Assembly (NCBI GenBank): GCA_029779385.1
Contig: JAKPAQ010000332.1
Coordinates: forward strand, 1-11,556
Source of the DNA: Actinomycetes bacterium
GTDB lineage: Bacteria; Actinomycetota; Actinomycetes; Propionibacteriales; Nocardioidaceae
Length of the DNA: 11,556 nucleotides
Direction: 5' to 3'
A program made the translations under genes and the position numbers. Below the pieces are notes generated by a model. That model made no database searches, had not been told where the DNA came from, and was given only the letters and a program-made list of their open reading frames with translations. Position 1 is the first letter of the stretch. Each line of letters begins with the position of its first letter. This document shows, in pieces, positions 1-6,151 of the stretch.

Positions 1-850
1 CGGGCTGCTCTTCGGGCACCCAGTGGCCGGAGTTTTCGATCACGTTGACGGTCACGTTCGCTGGCCCGGCGGCGCTGCTCACGAGCCGAGGCGTGAGCAC
101 TCCGTCGTGCCGACCCGGCAAAAACAACAGCGGCACCTCGCGCACTTTTTCGGCGTACTTTCGCCGCAGCGTCTGACCAATCTCGACGCAAAGGAACTGC
201 CGGTACATCGATCGGCCGGCCTTGGCGCGAGCCGGTTCAACGAACCGGTCGAGGTATTCCTGTCGGTCGGCCGGGTCGAAGGAGAAACCTCGCGAAGACC
301 CCAACCGCAGGACCGTCTTGAGCAGCAGCTGGCCGCCGTGAGCATGCAGCCACGAACCACCCGGCCCACCGGCGATCAACTGATAACTGAACCGCCACAA
401 GTCGGACCAACCGGCTTTCACCCACGGCGCGACGATTGCGGCGGCCACGACCCCGGCCGGCAGTTCGGGGTGTCGACTTGCCACCAACAAAGAAACCCAG
501 GCTCCCCAGTCGTGGCCGACCAGCACCGGGCGCGACAGTTCGAGCACCTCACACAGCCGCGCGATCTCATCGGCCATGACCCGCTTGTCGTAGGCGGCCG
601 TGCCGCTAGGCGCGTCACTCCAGCCGGCCCCGCGCAGGTCGACGGCGATGACGTGGTGAGTTTGGGCGAGCTCGACCATCACGTGCCGCCAACAGAACCA
701 GTGCTGCGGCCAGCCATGAATCAAGACCAGTGTTGGCCGATCGGGCGAACGATGTTCGATCCCGGCCTGCGCGAGGTGAAGCTTGACGCCGTCCACGTCA
801 ACCCAGTCATGCTCAACTCCGGCGACCACAGGCAGAGATTGAGTACTCAT
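1..850 (-). CDS. alpha/beta hydrolase, epoxide hydrolase-like (3' end cut by window edge)
   Basis: The gene reads leftward from ATG 848-850, with 283 codons visible and no stop before the window edge; probably only a short C-terminal piece is missing. Visible alpha/beta-hydrolase landmarks: oxyanion-hole HGWP at residues 45-48, nucleophile elbow GHDWGAW with Asp114 as nucleophile, acid-loop Asp249 (PGRHDG), and catalytic His276 (NSGHW). An Asp nucleophile in an HDWG context is typical of epoxide hydrolases and haloalkane dehalogenases. A cap-domain SMYRQF (Tyr216) resembles the cap tyrosine of epoxide hydrolases, which favours that activity. There is no signal peptide, so it is inferred to be cytoplasmic. 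The substrate cannot be deduced. The start has no ribosome binding site but lies exactly 6 nt after TACGAT, suggesting a leaderless mRNA. It is divergent from the crotonase gene. Fold certain; epoxide hydrolase likely; dehalogenase or other hydrolase possible. Confidence 0.9.
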   Translation of the reverse strand, partial: MSTQSLPVVAGVEHDWVDVDGVKLHLAQAGIEHRSPDRPTLVLIHGWPQHWFCWRHVMVELAQTHHVIAVDLRGAGWSDAPSGTAAYDKRVMADEIARLCEVLELSRPVLVGHDWGAWVSLLVASRHPELPAGVVAAAIVAPWVKAGWSDLWRFSYQLIAGGPGGSWLHAHGGQLLLKTVLRLGSSRGFSFDPADRQEYLDRFVEPARAKAGRSMYRQFLCVEIGQTLRRKYAEKVREVPLLFLPGRHDGVLTPRLVSSAAGPANVTVNVIENSGHWVPEEQP

Positions 851-866
851 CTTCAGATCGTAGGGT
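839..866 (+). promoter_or_regulatory. leaderless promoter for the crotonase gene
   Basis: A -10 box TAGGGT at 861-866 lies 7 nt before ATG 874. A -35-like TTGAGT at 839-844, with a 16-nt spacer, sits inside the first codons of the divergent hydrolase gene. The -10 supports ATG 874 as the start rather than the in-frame GTG at 865, which would overlap the -10 box. The AGGG of this box could alternatively act as a weak ribosome binding site for ATG 874. Confidence 0.5.
857..862 (-). promoter_or_regulatory. -10 box of a leaderless promoter for the hydrolase gene
   Basis: On the minus strand TACGAT (TANNNT) is followed by six bases and then the ATG of the hydrolase gene, so the transcript would begin at or next to the start codon. 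No Shine-Dalgarno sequence is present. No convincing -35 was found. It shares two bases (861-862) with the opposing -10 box of the crotonase gene. Confidence 0.5.
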
Positions 867-873
867 GAAAACC

Positions 874-1623
874 ATGACCCTCGTCGAACTCGAAAGCAAA
901 AACGGCATCAACACCATCACGTTGAATGCGCCCGATCGGCTCAACGCGCTCGACTGGCCGCTGCTTGACGAGCTGAAGGCCGCGATCGCTCAGGTGGCGG
1001 CAGACGATCAGGCCCGCGCACTTGTCGTGTCTGGTGCCGGGAAAGCTTTTTGTGCCGGCGCCAACTTGGCCAACCTGTTCGGCGACACGACTCGGCCCGT
1101 TGAGGTGTTGCGCGAAAACCTGTTGAACGTCTACGCCTCTTTCTTGGGCATCCGCGAATTGACCATCCCGACGATTGCCGCGGTTCAAGGTGCTGCCGTC
1201 GGGGCCGGCTTGAACATCGCCTTGGCTTGCGACGTGATCATCGCCGGACCGAAGGCAGGATTTGGGCCGACGTTCAGCAAGATCGGCTTGCACCCTGGCG
1301 GGGGTTGCACCTGGATGTTGACTCAGCGGATCGGTTCGGCCAACGCCACCGCTGCCCTGTTCAGTGGCGAGGTCATAAACGCCGAGGACGCACTCCGGTT
1401 GGGGATCGCCCAAGAGATCGCCGACGATCCACGGACGCGCGCGCTCGAACTCGCCGCCACCTACGCCGGACGCAATCGGGACCTGCTCGCCAAGATCAAG
1501 GAGAGCGTGCGAATCGCGACTACCTCCGACTTGTCGACGAGTTTGGAGTTCGAGTCGTGGGCTCAAGCCGAATCACTTGGCAGCGACGAGTTCGCGGTTT
1601 TCGCGGCTCGATTCAACGACTGA
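874..1623 (+). CDS. enoyl-CoA hydratase/isomerase (crotonase) family protein lacking canonical catalytic residues
   Basis: A 249-residue protein, normal length for a single-domain crotonase. The CoA/oxyanion-hole segment is GAGKAFCAGANL (residues 54-65), and the second oxyanion segment GAAVGAGLNIALACD spans 106-120. By alignment in the head to rat mitochondrial enoyl-CoA hydratase, the positions of its catalytic Glu144 and Glu164 hold Asn114 and Phe134. The alternative acidic residue of PaaG-type isomerases (Asp in a VPDSGG context) is Gly142 here (HPGGG). Ordinary hydratase activity is therefore doubtful. It may be an isomerase using another residue, a thioesterase or lyase-type crotonase, or a non-catalytic acyl-CoA binder, as reported for mycobacterial EchA6. 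GTG 865 is an in-frame alternative start adding three residues. It is divergent from the hydrolase gene and convergent with the LysR gene 19 nt away. Family is certain; reaction unknown. Confidence 0.92.
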   Translation: MTLVELESKNGINTITLNAPDRLNALDWPLLDELKAAIAQVAADDQARALVVSGAGKAFCAGANLANLFGDTTRPVEVLRENLLNVYASFLGIRELTIPTIAAVQGAAVGAGLNIALACDVIIAGPKAGFGPTFSKIGLHPGGGCTWMLTQRIGSANATAALFSGEVINAEDALRLGIAQEIADDPRTRALELAATYAGRNRDLLAKIKESVRIATTSDLSTSLEFESWAQAESLGSDEFAVFAARFND

Positions 1624-1642
1624 GGCCCGCCAGTCACGCACC

Positions 1643-2554
1643 TTAATGTGCGGCTGCGACGTCGCCGGCCTCGCTGGTCAGCGCGTCGACGACGTACCGA
1701 ACCGAAAGGCGTTCCATCCGGTCCGGACGAACGACCGCGGTGATTTCGCGGGTGGCGCCGATCCCGGTCAATGGTTTGGTGACAAGTTCGTTCGCGTGAG
1801 TTCGCGTCGTGAATCGCGGCAAGATCGCGATCCCTAAGCCAGCAGCCACGCACGCCTCAACCACTCGGTTGTCGTCAAAACGTTGCGCGATTTGCACTGG
1901 CTCGCCGGTGACGGCCGCGAGGTCTTGGAGGACTCGATCGAACGGGAATCCTTGAGGAGCCCCGATCCACGTTTCGCCGATGACGTCCTTAGGTGAAACG
2001 GTTCGCCGGTCCGCGAGTCGATGATTCATTGGCAGTACGACGTCTAGGGGTTCGCGCATCAGCGGCACGAGGTTCAGCCCGCGCGCGTGCCATTGTTCGG
2101 TCACGGTCGGCGAATCGGCGACGACGATGTCGTGATTGGCGACCATCTCCAGCACGTCGTAGTTTTTGGTCGGGTCTCGATCGGTTGCCGAAACAATGAT
2201 TTCCGGTTCGACGGCAAGTCGCTTCAACAATCCGGCAAAAAGCATCTCGGCGGCGGTGGGAAACATTGCCACGCTGACGTCGCCGGCCGGGCGGCCCATG
2301 TATTCGTGCCACCTGGCTTCGGCGCGCGCCATCGCCACTGCCAAGTCGGTAGCGGTGGCCGCGAGTTCTCGACCGGCTGACGTCAGTTGAACGCCGCGAC
2401 CGGCCGGTTCGATCAGCGCTGCGCCGGCTTCTCGTTCGAGCAGTTTCAGCTGCTGCGAAACCGCCGACGGTGTGATCTGCATCTCGTCGGCAACTGCACT
2501 AACCGAGCCGCGATCGGCCAATTCACGCAGCATCTCAAGGCGCCGCATATCCAT
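1643..2554 (-). CDS. LysR-family transcriptional regulator
   Basis: A 303-residue protein, typical LysR length. The N-terminal winged helix-turn-helix starts with DMRRLEMLRELADRGSVSA, and the recognition helix lies in ITPSAVSQQLKLLE (residues 27-40), followed by the usual linker helix to about residue 85. Residues from about 91 to 292 form the periplasmic-binding-protein-like effector domain, with a PRFTT segment near the C-terminus seen in many LysR proteins. The inducer cannot be read from the sequence. The start codon has no ribosome binding site but lies 6 nt after TAGTGT, consistent with a leaderless mRNA. LysR proteins usually control themselves and the divergent neighbour; the divergent gene here encodes a 36-residue membrane protein, and the spacer carries dyads. 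Control of the downstream acyl-CoA dehydrogenase is possible but would have to pass a terminator. Confidence 0.95.
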   Translation of the reverse strand: MDMRRLEMLRELADRGSVSAVADEMQITPSAVSQQLKLLEREAGAALIEPAGRGVQLTSAGRELAATATDLAVAMARAEARWHEYMGRPAGDVSVAMFPTAAEMLFAGLLKRLAVEPEIIVSATDRDPTKNYDVLEMVANHDIVVADSPTVTEQWHARGLNLVPLMREPLDVVLPMNHRLADRRTVSPKDVIGETWIGAPQGFPFDRVLQDLAAVTGEPVQIAQRFDDNRVVEACVAAGLGIAILPRFTTRTHANELVTKPLTGIGATREITAVVRPDRMERLSVRYVVDALTSEAGDVAAAH

Positions 2555-2602
2555 GTAGCAACACTACACGTTTAGTTTAGTTTTATTAGATAGACCTAAA
2601 CG
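2554..2602. promoter_or_regulatory. operator candidates in the LysR/microprotein spacer
   Basis: Two inverted repeats are visible. The first has TGTAG (2554-2558) and CTACA (2564-2568) around a 5-nt centre and covers the LysR -10 box. The second has CGTTTAG (2569-2575) and CTAAACG (2596-2602) around 20 nt of AT-rich DNA, and GTTTAG occurs again at 2575-2580. LysR proteins typically bind such paired dyads between divergent genes. The exact T-N11-A signature is not met, so the assignment to this LysR is an inference. Confidence 0.45.
2561..2566 (-). promoter_or_regulatory. -10 box of a leaderless promoter for the LysR gene
   Basis: Minus-strand TAGTGT is followed by six bases and then ATG of the LysR gene. 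No Shine-Dalgarno is present. The box lies inside a 15-bp dyad (2554-2568), which would make autorepression straightforward. Confidence 0.5.
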
Positions 2603-2646
2603 AAGAAAGAGCGCAAAATTGGATGCAGACGAAAGGAGACCCGGAC

Positions 2647-2757
2647 ATGACTTTCCTAGCAATTTCAGCCATCGCCATCGTGACCATCGGCGTTGCACAC
2701 ACCGTTCGCTTGGTCACCACTGACGGACTGGCGCCGATCGCGACCCGTAAGTCCTGA
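2647..2757 (+). CDS. 36-residue single-span membrane microprotein
   Basis: A short gene with an ATG start and TGA stop. AGGAG at 2634-2638, within GAAAGGAGA, sits 8 nt before the ATG, the best Shine-Dalgarno spacing in the area. The product starts MTFLAISAIAIVTIGVA, one hydrophobic span at about residues 2-17, followed by a polar tail TVRLVTTDGLAPIATRKS with Arg21 after the membrane and a basic C-terminus. An intrinsic terminator begins 9 nt after the stop, so it is a monocistronic unit. It is divergent from the LysR gene and may be its target. The tail motif TDGLAPIATR is reminiscent of short actinobacterial membrane proteins with a DGxxxxPTR-like end, but I cannot name a family. Function unknown; a transporter or enzyme-modulating microprotein is speculation. 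Confidence 0.7.
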   Translation: MTFLAISAIAIVTIGVAHTVRLVTTDGLAPIATRKS

Positions 2758-2766
2758 CCCGAGCAT

Positions 2767-2803
2767 AAAAGCCTCATTCGCCACCGCGAATGGGGCTTTT
2801 TTT
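2767..2803 (+). terminator. intrinsic terminator after the microprotein gene
   Basis: Arms 2767-2781 and 2786-2800 pair over 15 bp with one T-G wobble and a 4-nt loop (CACC), followed by a run of seven T at 2797-2803, part of which pairs with the upstream A run. This is a clear Rho-independent terminator, and it isolates the microprotein gene from the acyl-CoA dehydrogenase gene. Confidence 0.9.
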
Positions 2804-2822
2804 CTTTCTACGCCAGTTTCAT

Positions 2823-2850
2823 TTGGTCCAAGGCATTCGTGGGTTACTAT
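2823..2850 (+). promoter_or_regulatory. promoter of the acyl-CoA dehydrogenase gene
   Basis: A -10 box TACTAT (2845-2850) is preceded at 16 nt by a -35-like TTGGTC (2823-2828). The predicted start near 2857 gives a leader of about 55 nt carrying a GGAGG ribosome binding site. The next feature, a perfect inverted repeat, begins on the last base of the -10 box. Confidence 0.5.
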
Positions 2851-2886
2851 TTAGTTACTGACCGGTAGCACTCGGCAGTAACTAAA
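2850..2886. promoter_or_regulatory. 11-bp perfect inverted repeat, probable operator
   Basis: TTTAGTTACTG (2850-2860) and CAGTAACTAAA (2876-2886) are exact reverse complements separated by 15 nt. The site starts on the -10 box and covers the predicted transcription start, the position expected for a repressor operator (for example a TetR- or GntR-family regulator of fatty-acid breakdown). There is no U-tract after it, so it is not a terminator. The spacer holds CCGGTA next to the left arm, giving TTACTGACCGGTAG. The binding protein is not encoded in an obvious adjacent position other than the LysR gene. Confidence 0.6.
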
Positions 2887-2911
2887 CCCCTTTCTTGGAG
2901 GAATCCGGCCC

Positions 2912-4780
2912 ATGAGCCATTACAAGAGCAACGTGCGCGACGTCGAGTTCAACCTCTTCGAACTCTTCGGGCGCCAGAACGTCCTAGGAACCGGCCCCTT
3001 CGGCGAAGTCGACACCGACACCGCCAAGAGCATCATCGCCGAGGTCGAGCGCCTCGCCCGCGAAGAACTGGCCGAGTCGTTCGCTGACTCTGACCGCAAC
3101 CCGCCAGTCTACGACCCCACGACCCACAGCCTCAAGCAGAACCCCGCCTTCGCCAAAAGCTACAAGGCCTGGATGGACGCCGAATGGTGGCGCATGCAGT
3201 TGCCCGAAGAGCTCGGCGGCCAGTTGGCCCCGTCCTCGTTGATCTGGGCCTCGGGTGAATTCGTCCTCGGCGCGAACCCAGCCATCTGGATGTACGGCGC
3301 GGGCCCGGCTTTCGGCCGCATCATCTGGGAGAACGGCACCGACCGCGACAAGTTGATCGCTCGCCAAGTCATCGAACGCAAGTGGATGACCACGATGGTC
3401 CTGACTGAGCCCGACGCCGGTTCTGACGTCGGCGCTGGCCGCACCAAAGCGTTCCAGAACGAAGACGGTAGCTGGCGCATCGAGGGCGTGAAGCGCTTCA
3501 TCACCTCGGCCGTTAGCGACTTGAGCGAGAACACCATGCACATGGTGTTAGCGCGTCCCGTTGGCGTCGAAGGCGTCGGCGGACCAGGCACCAAGGGCCT
3601 GTCGCTGTTCCTCGTGCCTGAGCACCACTTCGACTTCGAGACCGGTGAACTCACCGGCGAACGCAACGGCGTCTACGTCACGAACGTCGAAAAGAAGATG
3701 GGCATCAAGGTTTCGGCCACTTGCGAAGTCACCTTCGGCGACCCGCAACTGGGCGGACAGGCCACCGGCTGGCTGCTCGGCGAAGTTCACGACGGCATCA
3801 ACCAGATGTTCCGCGTCATCGAGAACGCCCGCATGATGGTTGGCTCGAAGGCGATCGCGACCCTGTCGACCGGCTACCTCAACGCGCTCGAGTACGCCAA
3901 GGAACGCGTCCAAGGCGCCGATCTGACGAACCCGGCCAAGGACGCCCCGCGCGTGACCATCACTCACCACCCGGACGTGCGCCGGTCGCTGCTGACGCAA
4001 AAGTCGTTCGCCGAAGGCATGCGCTCGCTCATGCTTTACACCGCTTGCTTCCAGGACGAAATCACCCTCAAGCAGGCCGCCGGCGAAGACGCTTCACTCG
4101 AAGAGTCGATCAACGACTTGTTGTTGCCGATCGTCAAGGGCTACGGCTCGGAGCGTTCGTGGGTGCTGCTGGGCACCGAGTCGCTGCAGACCTTCGGCGG
4201 TTCGGGCTTCTTGCAGGAGTACCCGCTGGAGCAGTACGTCCGCGACGCCAAGATCGACACCCTTTACGAAGGCACCACCGCGATCCAGGGTCAGGACCTC
4301 TTCTTCCGCAAGATCGTCAAGGACCAGGGCCGCGCGCTGGGCTGGCTGTCCGAGCAGGTCAAGTCGTTCATCGACAGCGAAGCCGGCAACGGTCGCCTCA
4401 AGGTCGAGCGTGACCTGCTGGCCACCGCGCTCGAGGACACCACAGCGATCATCGGCACGATGTTCACCGACTTGATGGCCGCCAACCCGGCCGACGAGAA
4501 CGGCGACATCCAGAACGTCTACAAGGTTGCACTGAACACCACGCGCCTGGTTTACGTACTCGGCGACTTGGTCGTGGCTTGGCTGCTGCTGCGCGGCGCC
4601 GAGGTCGCTCAGAACCAGCTCGACGCTGGCGCCGAAGGTGCGGACAAGTCGTTCTACGAGGGCAAGGTCGCCGCGGCGTCGTTCTTCACCAAGAACGTGC
4701 TGCCGCGTCTGGCCGCAGAGCGCGTCATGGCCGAGCAGGTTGACCTGTCGGTCATGGAACTGGACGAAGCTGCTTTCTGA
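2912..4780 (+). CDS. fadE5: acyl-CoA dehydrogenase, FadE5-like
   Basis: A 622-residue flavoenzyme that would oxidise acyl-CoA to 2-enoyl-CoA in beta-oxidation, passing electrons to electron-transfer flavoprotein. It starts [10 protein letters not shown], as I recall for mycobacterial FadE5, and is about 10 residues longer than that roughly 610-residue protein. Domains: N-terminal extension and helical domain (about 1-160); FAD/acyl-CoA beta domain with [20 protein letters not shown] (161-180) and VKRFITSA (193-200); C-terminal helical domain with [20 protein letters not shown] (307-326), [20 protein letters not shown] (423-442) and [14 protein letters not shown] (449-462). Glu453 matches the catalytic base reported for FadE5 (Glu447 in mycobacteria); an extra C-terminal helical region ends MELDEAAF. 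The ribosome binding site GGAGG (2897-2901) fixes ATG 2912. Codons are strongly C-ended, suggesting high expression. It is monocistronic between a promoter/operator and a strong terminator. Chain-length preference is inferred broad from FadE5. Confidence 0.95.
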   Translation: MSHYKSNVRDVEFNLFELFGRQNVLGTGPFGEVDTDTAKSIIAEVERLAREELAESFADSDRNPPVYDPTTHSLKQNPAFAKSYKAWMDAEWWRMQLPEELGGQLAPSSLIWASGEFVLGANPAIWMYGAGPAFGRIIWENGTDRDKLIARQVIERKWMTTMVLTEPDAGSDVGAGRTKAFQNEDGSWRIEGVKRFITSAVSDLSENTMHMVLARPVGVEGVGGPGTKGLSLFLVPEHHFDFETGELTGERNGVYVTNVEKKMGIKVSATCEVTFGDPQLGGQATGWLLGEVHDGINQMFRVIENARMMVGSKAIATLSTGYLNALEYAKERVQGADLTNPAKDAPRVTITHHPDVRRSLLTQKSFAEGMRSLMLYTACFQDEITLKQAAGEDASLEESINDLLLPIVKGYGSERSWVLLGTESLQTFGGSGFLQEYPLEQYVRDAKIDTLYEGTTAIQGQDLFFRKIVKDQGRALGWLSEQVKSFIDSEAGNGRLKVERDLLATALEDTTAIIGTMFTDLMAANPADENGDIQNVYKVALNTTRLVYVLGDLVVAWLLLRGAEVAQNQLDAGAEGADKSFYEGKVAAASFFTKNVLPRLAAERVMAEQVDLSVMELDEAAF

Positions 4781-4791
4781 GTCCAACTCAA

Positions 4792-4835
4792 AAACGAAAG
4801 CGGCGCGGACCTTCGGGTCCGCGCCGCTTTCGTTT
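4792..4835. terminator. bidirectional intrinsic terminator with UUCG loop
   Basis: Arms 4792-4811 and 4816-4835 are perfectly complementary over 20 bp and close a C(TTCG)G tetraloop, a very stable RNA hairpin. A-rich and T-rich arm ends (AAACGAAAG and CTTTCGTTT) give U-rich 3' ends in both directions. It lies between the convergent acyl-CoA dehydrogenase (ends 4780) and lipoprotein (ends 4841) genes and would serve both. Confidence 0.9.
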
Positions 4836-4840
4836 GCCCC

Positions 4841-5539
4841 TTAAAGCAGGTCCTTTGCAACGACTGACTTCACCCAAGCTTCGTTGGGGCTCATGCCCGC
4901 CCACTCATAGGTTGCCTCAACCGGGTCGATTCCACGGTCGCCAGCACGGCGGACCAAACGTCCCATCGAAACGTAACTTCCTGGTCGATCAGCGCTATCG
5001 TCCGTGGCGACAATCAGCAGAACCTCATCGCCTTGTGCCGCATGCTCGACGTCTTCGACACGGTAGTCGACCAGTTTTTCCAGCTCCCCGTCAGCGAGCA
5101 CTCGACCCAATTTGCCTTCGAAGTCCGAGCGCACTTTCGCCAATGGCACCACGCCACCTAGCTCTCGGACATACACCGTCGTTGGACCGCCGTTGCGCTG
5201 TGCGGCGACTTGGACGGTCAGAATCGTCTCGACGTGGTTCCCCGGTTGAGAAACAACCGCCTCCGTCTTCGTTACCTGCCCAACGAGTACGTTTGCGATC
5301 ATCTCTTCCTCGACGAACTGCTCCAGGGTCGGATCGGCATAGATTCTGATCCGGTCGCCGATCATCGTGACCACATGAGCGACCTCCCCATCGGTTCTAG
5401 AGACCGGAGTTGTCGTCGAACTCTGGCTACTTGCTTCCGTGCCGTCATTTGGCGGAGTTTCCGAACACGCAGTCAAAAGCAAGAGACCGGCCAGGAGCGC
5501 CGTGAGCCGAACGCGGGCAGTCGAGGCATCGGTACTCAT
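4841..5539 (-). CDS. putative lipoprotein of unknown function
   Basis: A 232-residue exported protein. The N-terminus STARVRLTALLAGLLLLTAC is a lipoprotein signal peptide: positive Arg residues, hydrophobic core, lipobox LTAC, and Cys25 as the lipidated residue. The mature part starts with a Ser/Thr-rich tether (about 26-50), then a mixed beta-rich domain containing VYVRELGG (122-129) and a GDEVLLIV strand (170-177), a pattern found in several small extracytoplasmic proteins of Gram-positives. No catalytic motif is visible. ATG 5537-5539 was chosen because it puts the signal peptide at the N-terminus and has GAGGA 8 nt upstream; the reading frame stays open further upstream, to 5644, but that extension would bury the signal peptide. 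It is divergent from the 5645 gene and convergent with the acyl-CoA dehydrogenase. Function unknown. Confidence 0.88.
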   Translation of the reverse strand: MSTDASTARVRLTALLAGLLLLTACSETPPNDGTEASSQSSTTTPVSRTDGEVAHVVTMIGDRIRIYADPTLEQFVEEEMIANVLVGQVTKTEAVVSQPGNHVETILTVQVAAQRNGGPTTVYVRELGGVVPLAKVRSDFEGKLGRVLADGELEKLVDYRVEDVEHAAQGDEVLLIVATDDSADRPGSYVSMGRLVRRAGDRGIDPVEATYEWAGMSPNEAWVKSVVAKDLL

Positions 5540-5604
5540 GCCACCATCCTCACGCGAACGCGATCGGGCGGGCAATCGCGCGGACACATGCTGGGCCGGG
5601 TTCG

Positions 5605-5638
5605 CCTGCGGCCTGTGCGCAGGTGCAACGCCTAGGCT
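5605..5638 (+). promoter_or_regulatory. leaderless promoter with upstream inverted repeat
   Basis: TAGGCT at 5633-5638 is followed by six bases and then GTG 5645, the leaderless arrangement. No clear -35 hexamer is present; instead CCTGCG (5605-5610) and CGCAGG (5618-5623) form an inverted repeat with a 7-nt centre in the -35 zone, possibly an activator or repressor site. Confidence 0.45.
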
Positions 5639-5644
5639 GGCCAA

Positions 5645-6151
5645 GTGGATTTGAGTCTCCGTCGCTGGTACGTCGTCGCGGCCCTGATTGCGCTGTTCTC
5701 ATGGGCTGCGGGGACGGCGTATGCCGCGTCGGCGTGGGATCCGGTGCGGACGGCGGCAGTTGCGCCGATTGGTCAAGATCTCAACCCGGCCGGCAAGGAT
5801 CTGGCCATCTTCACCGACGTGCTGCAGCCTGACCGAAATGTGCAGTGCTTTGCCCGAGCGGATGGACCGCGCATCAAGGTGCCCGCTGCACCGGTTGAGA
5901 TCTCCGTCGACAGCGACGGCACTCGCTGGCACCTCATCGCGGTCTTGCGCTCGGCACCAGACGGCGTCCACGTCGCCTGCGCCCCCCGCGACAAGGCAAT
6001 CGACACCGCCCGCTACGGCACCGCGATAGTTGACCTATCAAGTCGGCTGGGTACGGCGAAACTCATTTCTTGGGGCGGCTTCGCGGTCGGGCTGACCTTG
6101 GCAACTGCGACTCTTTACGCAAGGACTCGAAAGGAATTTGCCAATGACTGA
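5645..6151 (+). CDS. two-span membrane protein with extracytoplasmic domain
   Basis: A 168-residue protein from GTG. A transmembrane helix at about 8-27 (YVVAALIALFSWAAGTAYAA) is followed by about 110 mostly polar residues and a second helix at about 141-158 (SWGGFAVGLTLATATLY), then a short positively charged tail. The charge pattern (Arg6, Arg7 before the first span; Arg160, Arg162, Lys163 after the second) puts both ends in the cytoplasm and the middle domain outside. That domain contains two cysteines, Cys68 and Cys112, which could form a disulfide. No family is recognised. It is first in a three-gene overlapping operon: its last 8 bases overlap the start of the next gene, implying translational coupling. 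An SPase-like AYA-A site near residue 28 could mean cleavage of the first helix instead. Confidence 0.85.
   Translation: MDLSLRRWYVVAALIALFSWAAGTAYAASAWDPVRTAAVAPIGQDLNPAGKDLAIFTDVLQPDRNVQCFARADGPRIKVPAAPVEISVDSDGTRWHLIAVLRSAPDGVHVACAPRDKAIDTARYGTAIVDLSSRLGTAKLISWGGFAVGLTLATATLYARTRKEFAND

Noticed and set aside
23..868. Long open frame (281 codons) on the plus strand
   Set aside because: It is antisense to the alpha/beta hydrolase, whose frame shows intact catalytic motifs; the plus-strand product has no recognisable features.
853..1566. Open frame of 237 codons on the minus strand
   Set aside because: It is the antisense shadow of the crotonase gene, a common effect of high-GC codon use.
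1624..1642. Terminator between the crotonase and LysR genes
   Set aside because: The 19-nt gap has no hairpin; overlapping 3' ends are likely.
2586..2777. 63-codon minus-strand frame across the LysR/microprotein spacer
   Set aside because: It runs through the terminator hairpin and the microprotein gene on the opposite strand, and has no ribosome binding site or family resemblance.
2850..2886. Inverted repeat as a transcription terminator or riboswitch
   Set aside because: It has no U-tract, its spacer is long, and it overlaps the -10 box, so a DNA-level operator is a better explanation.
2984..4786. Several long minus-strand and frame-shifted open frames inside the acyl-CoA dehydrogenase gene
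   Set aside because: The FadE5-like frame is complete and conserved throughout; the others are GC-driven shadows.
5540..5644. N-terminal extension of the lipoprotein gene (35 extra codons)
   Set aside because: The extension would bury the lipoprotein signal peptide; ATG 5539 has a ribosome binding site and puts the signal at the N-terminus.
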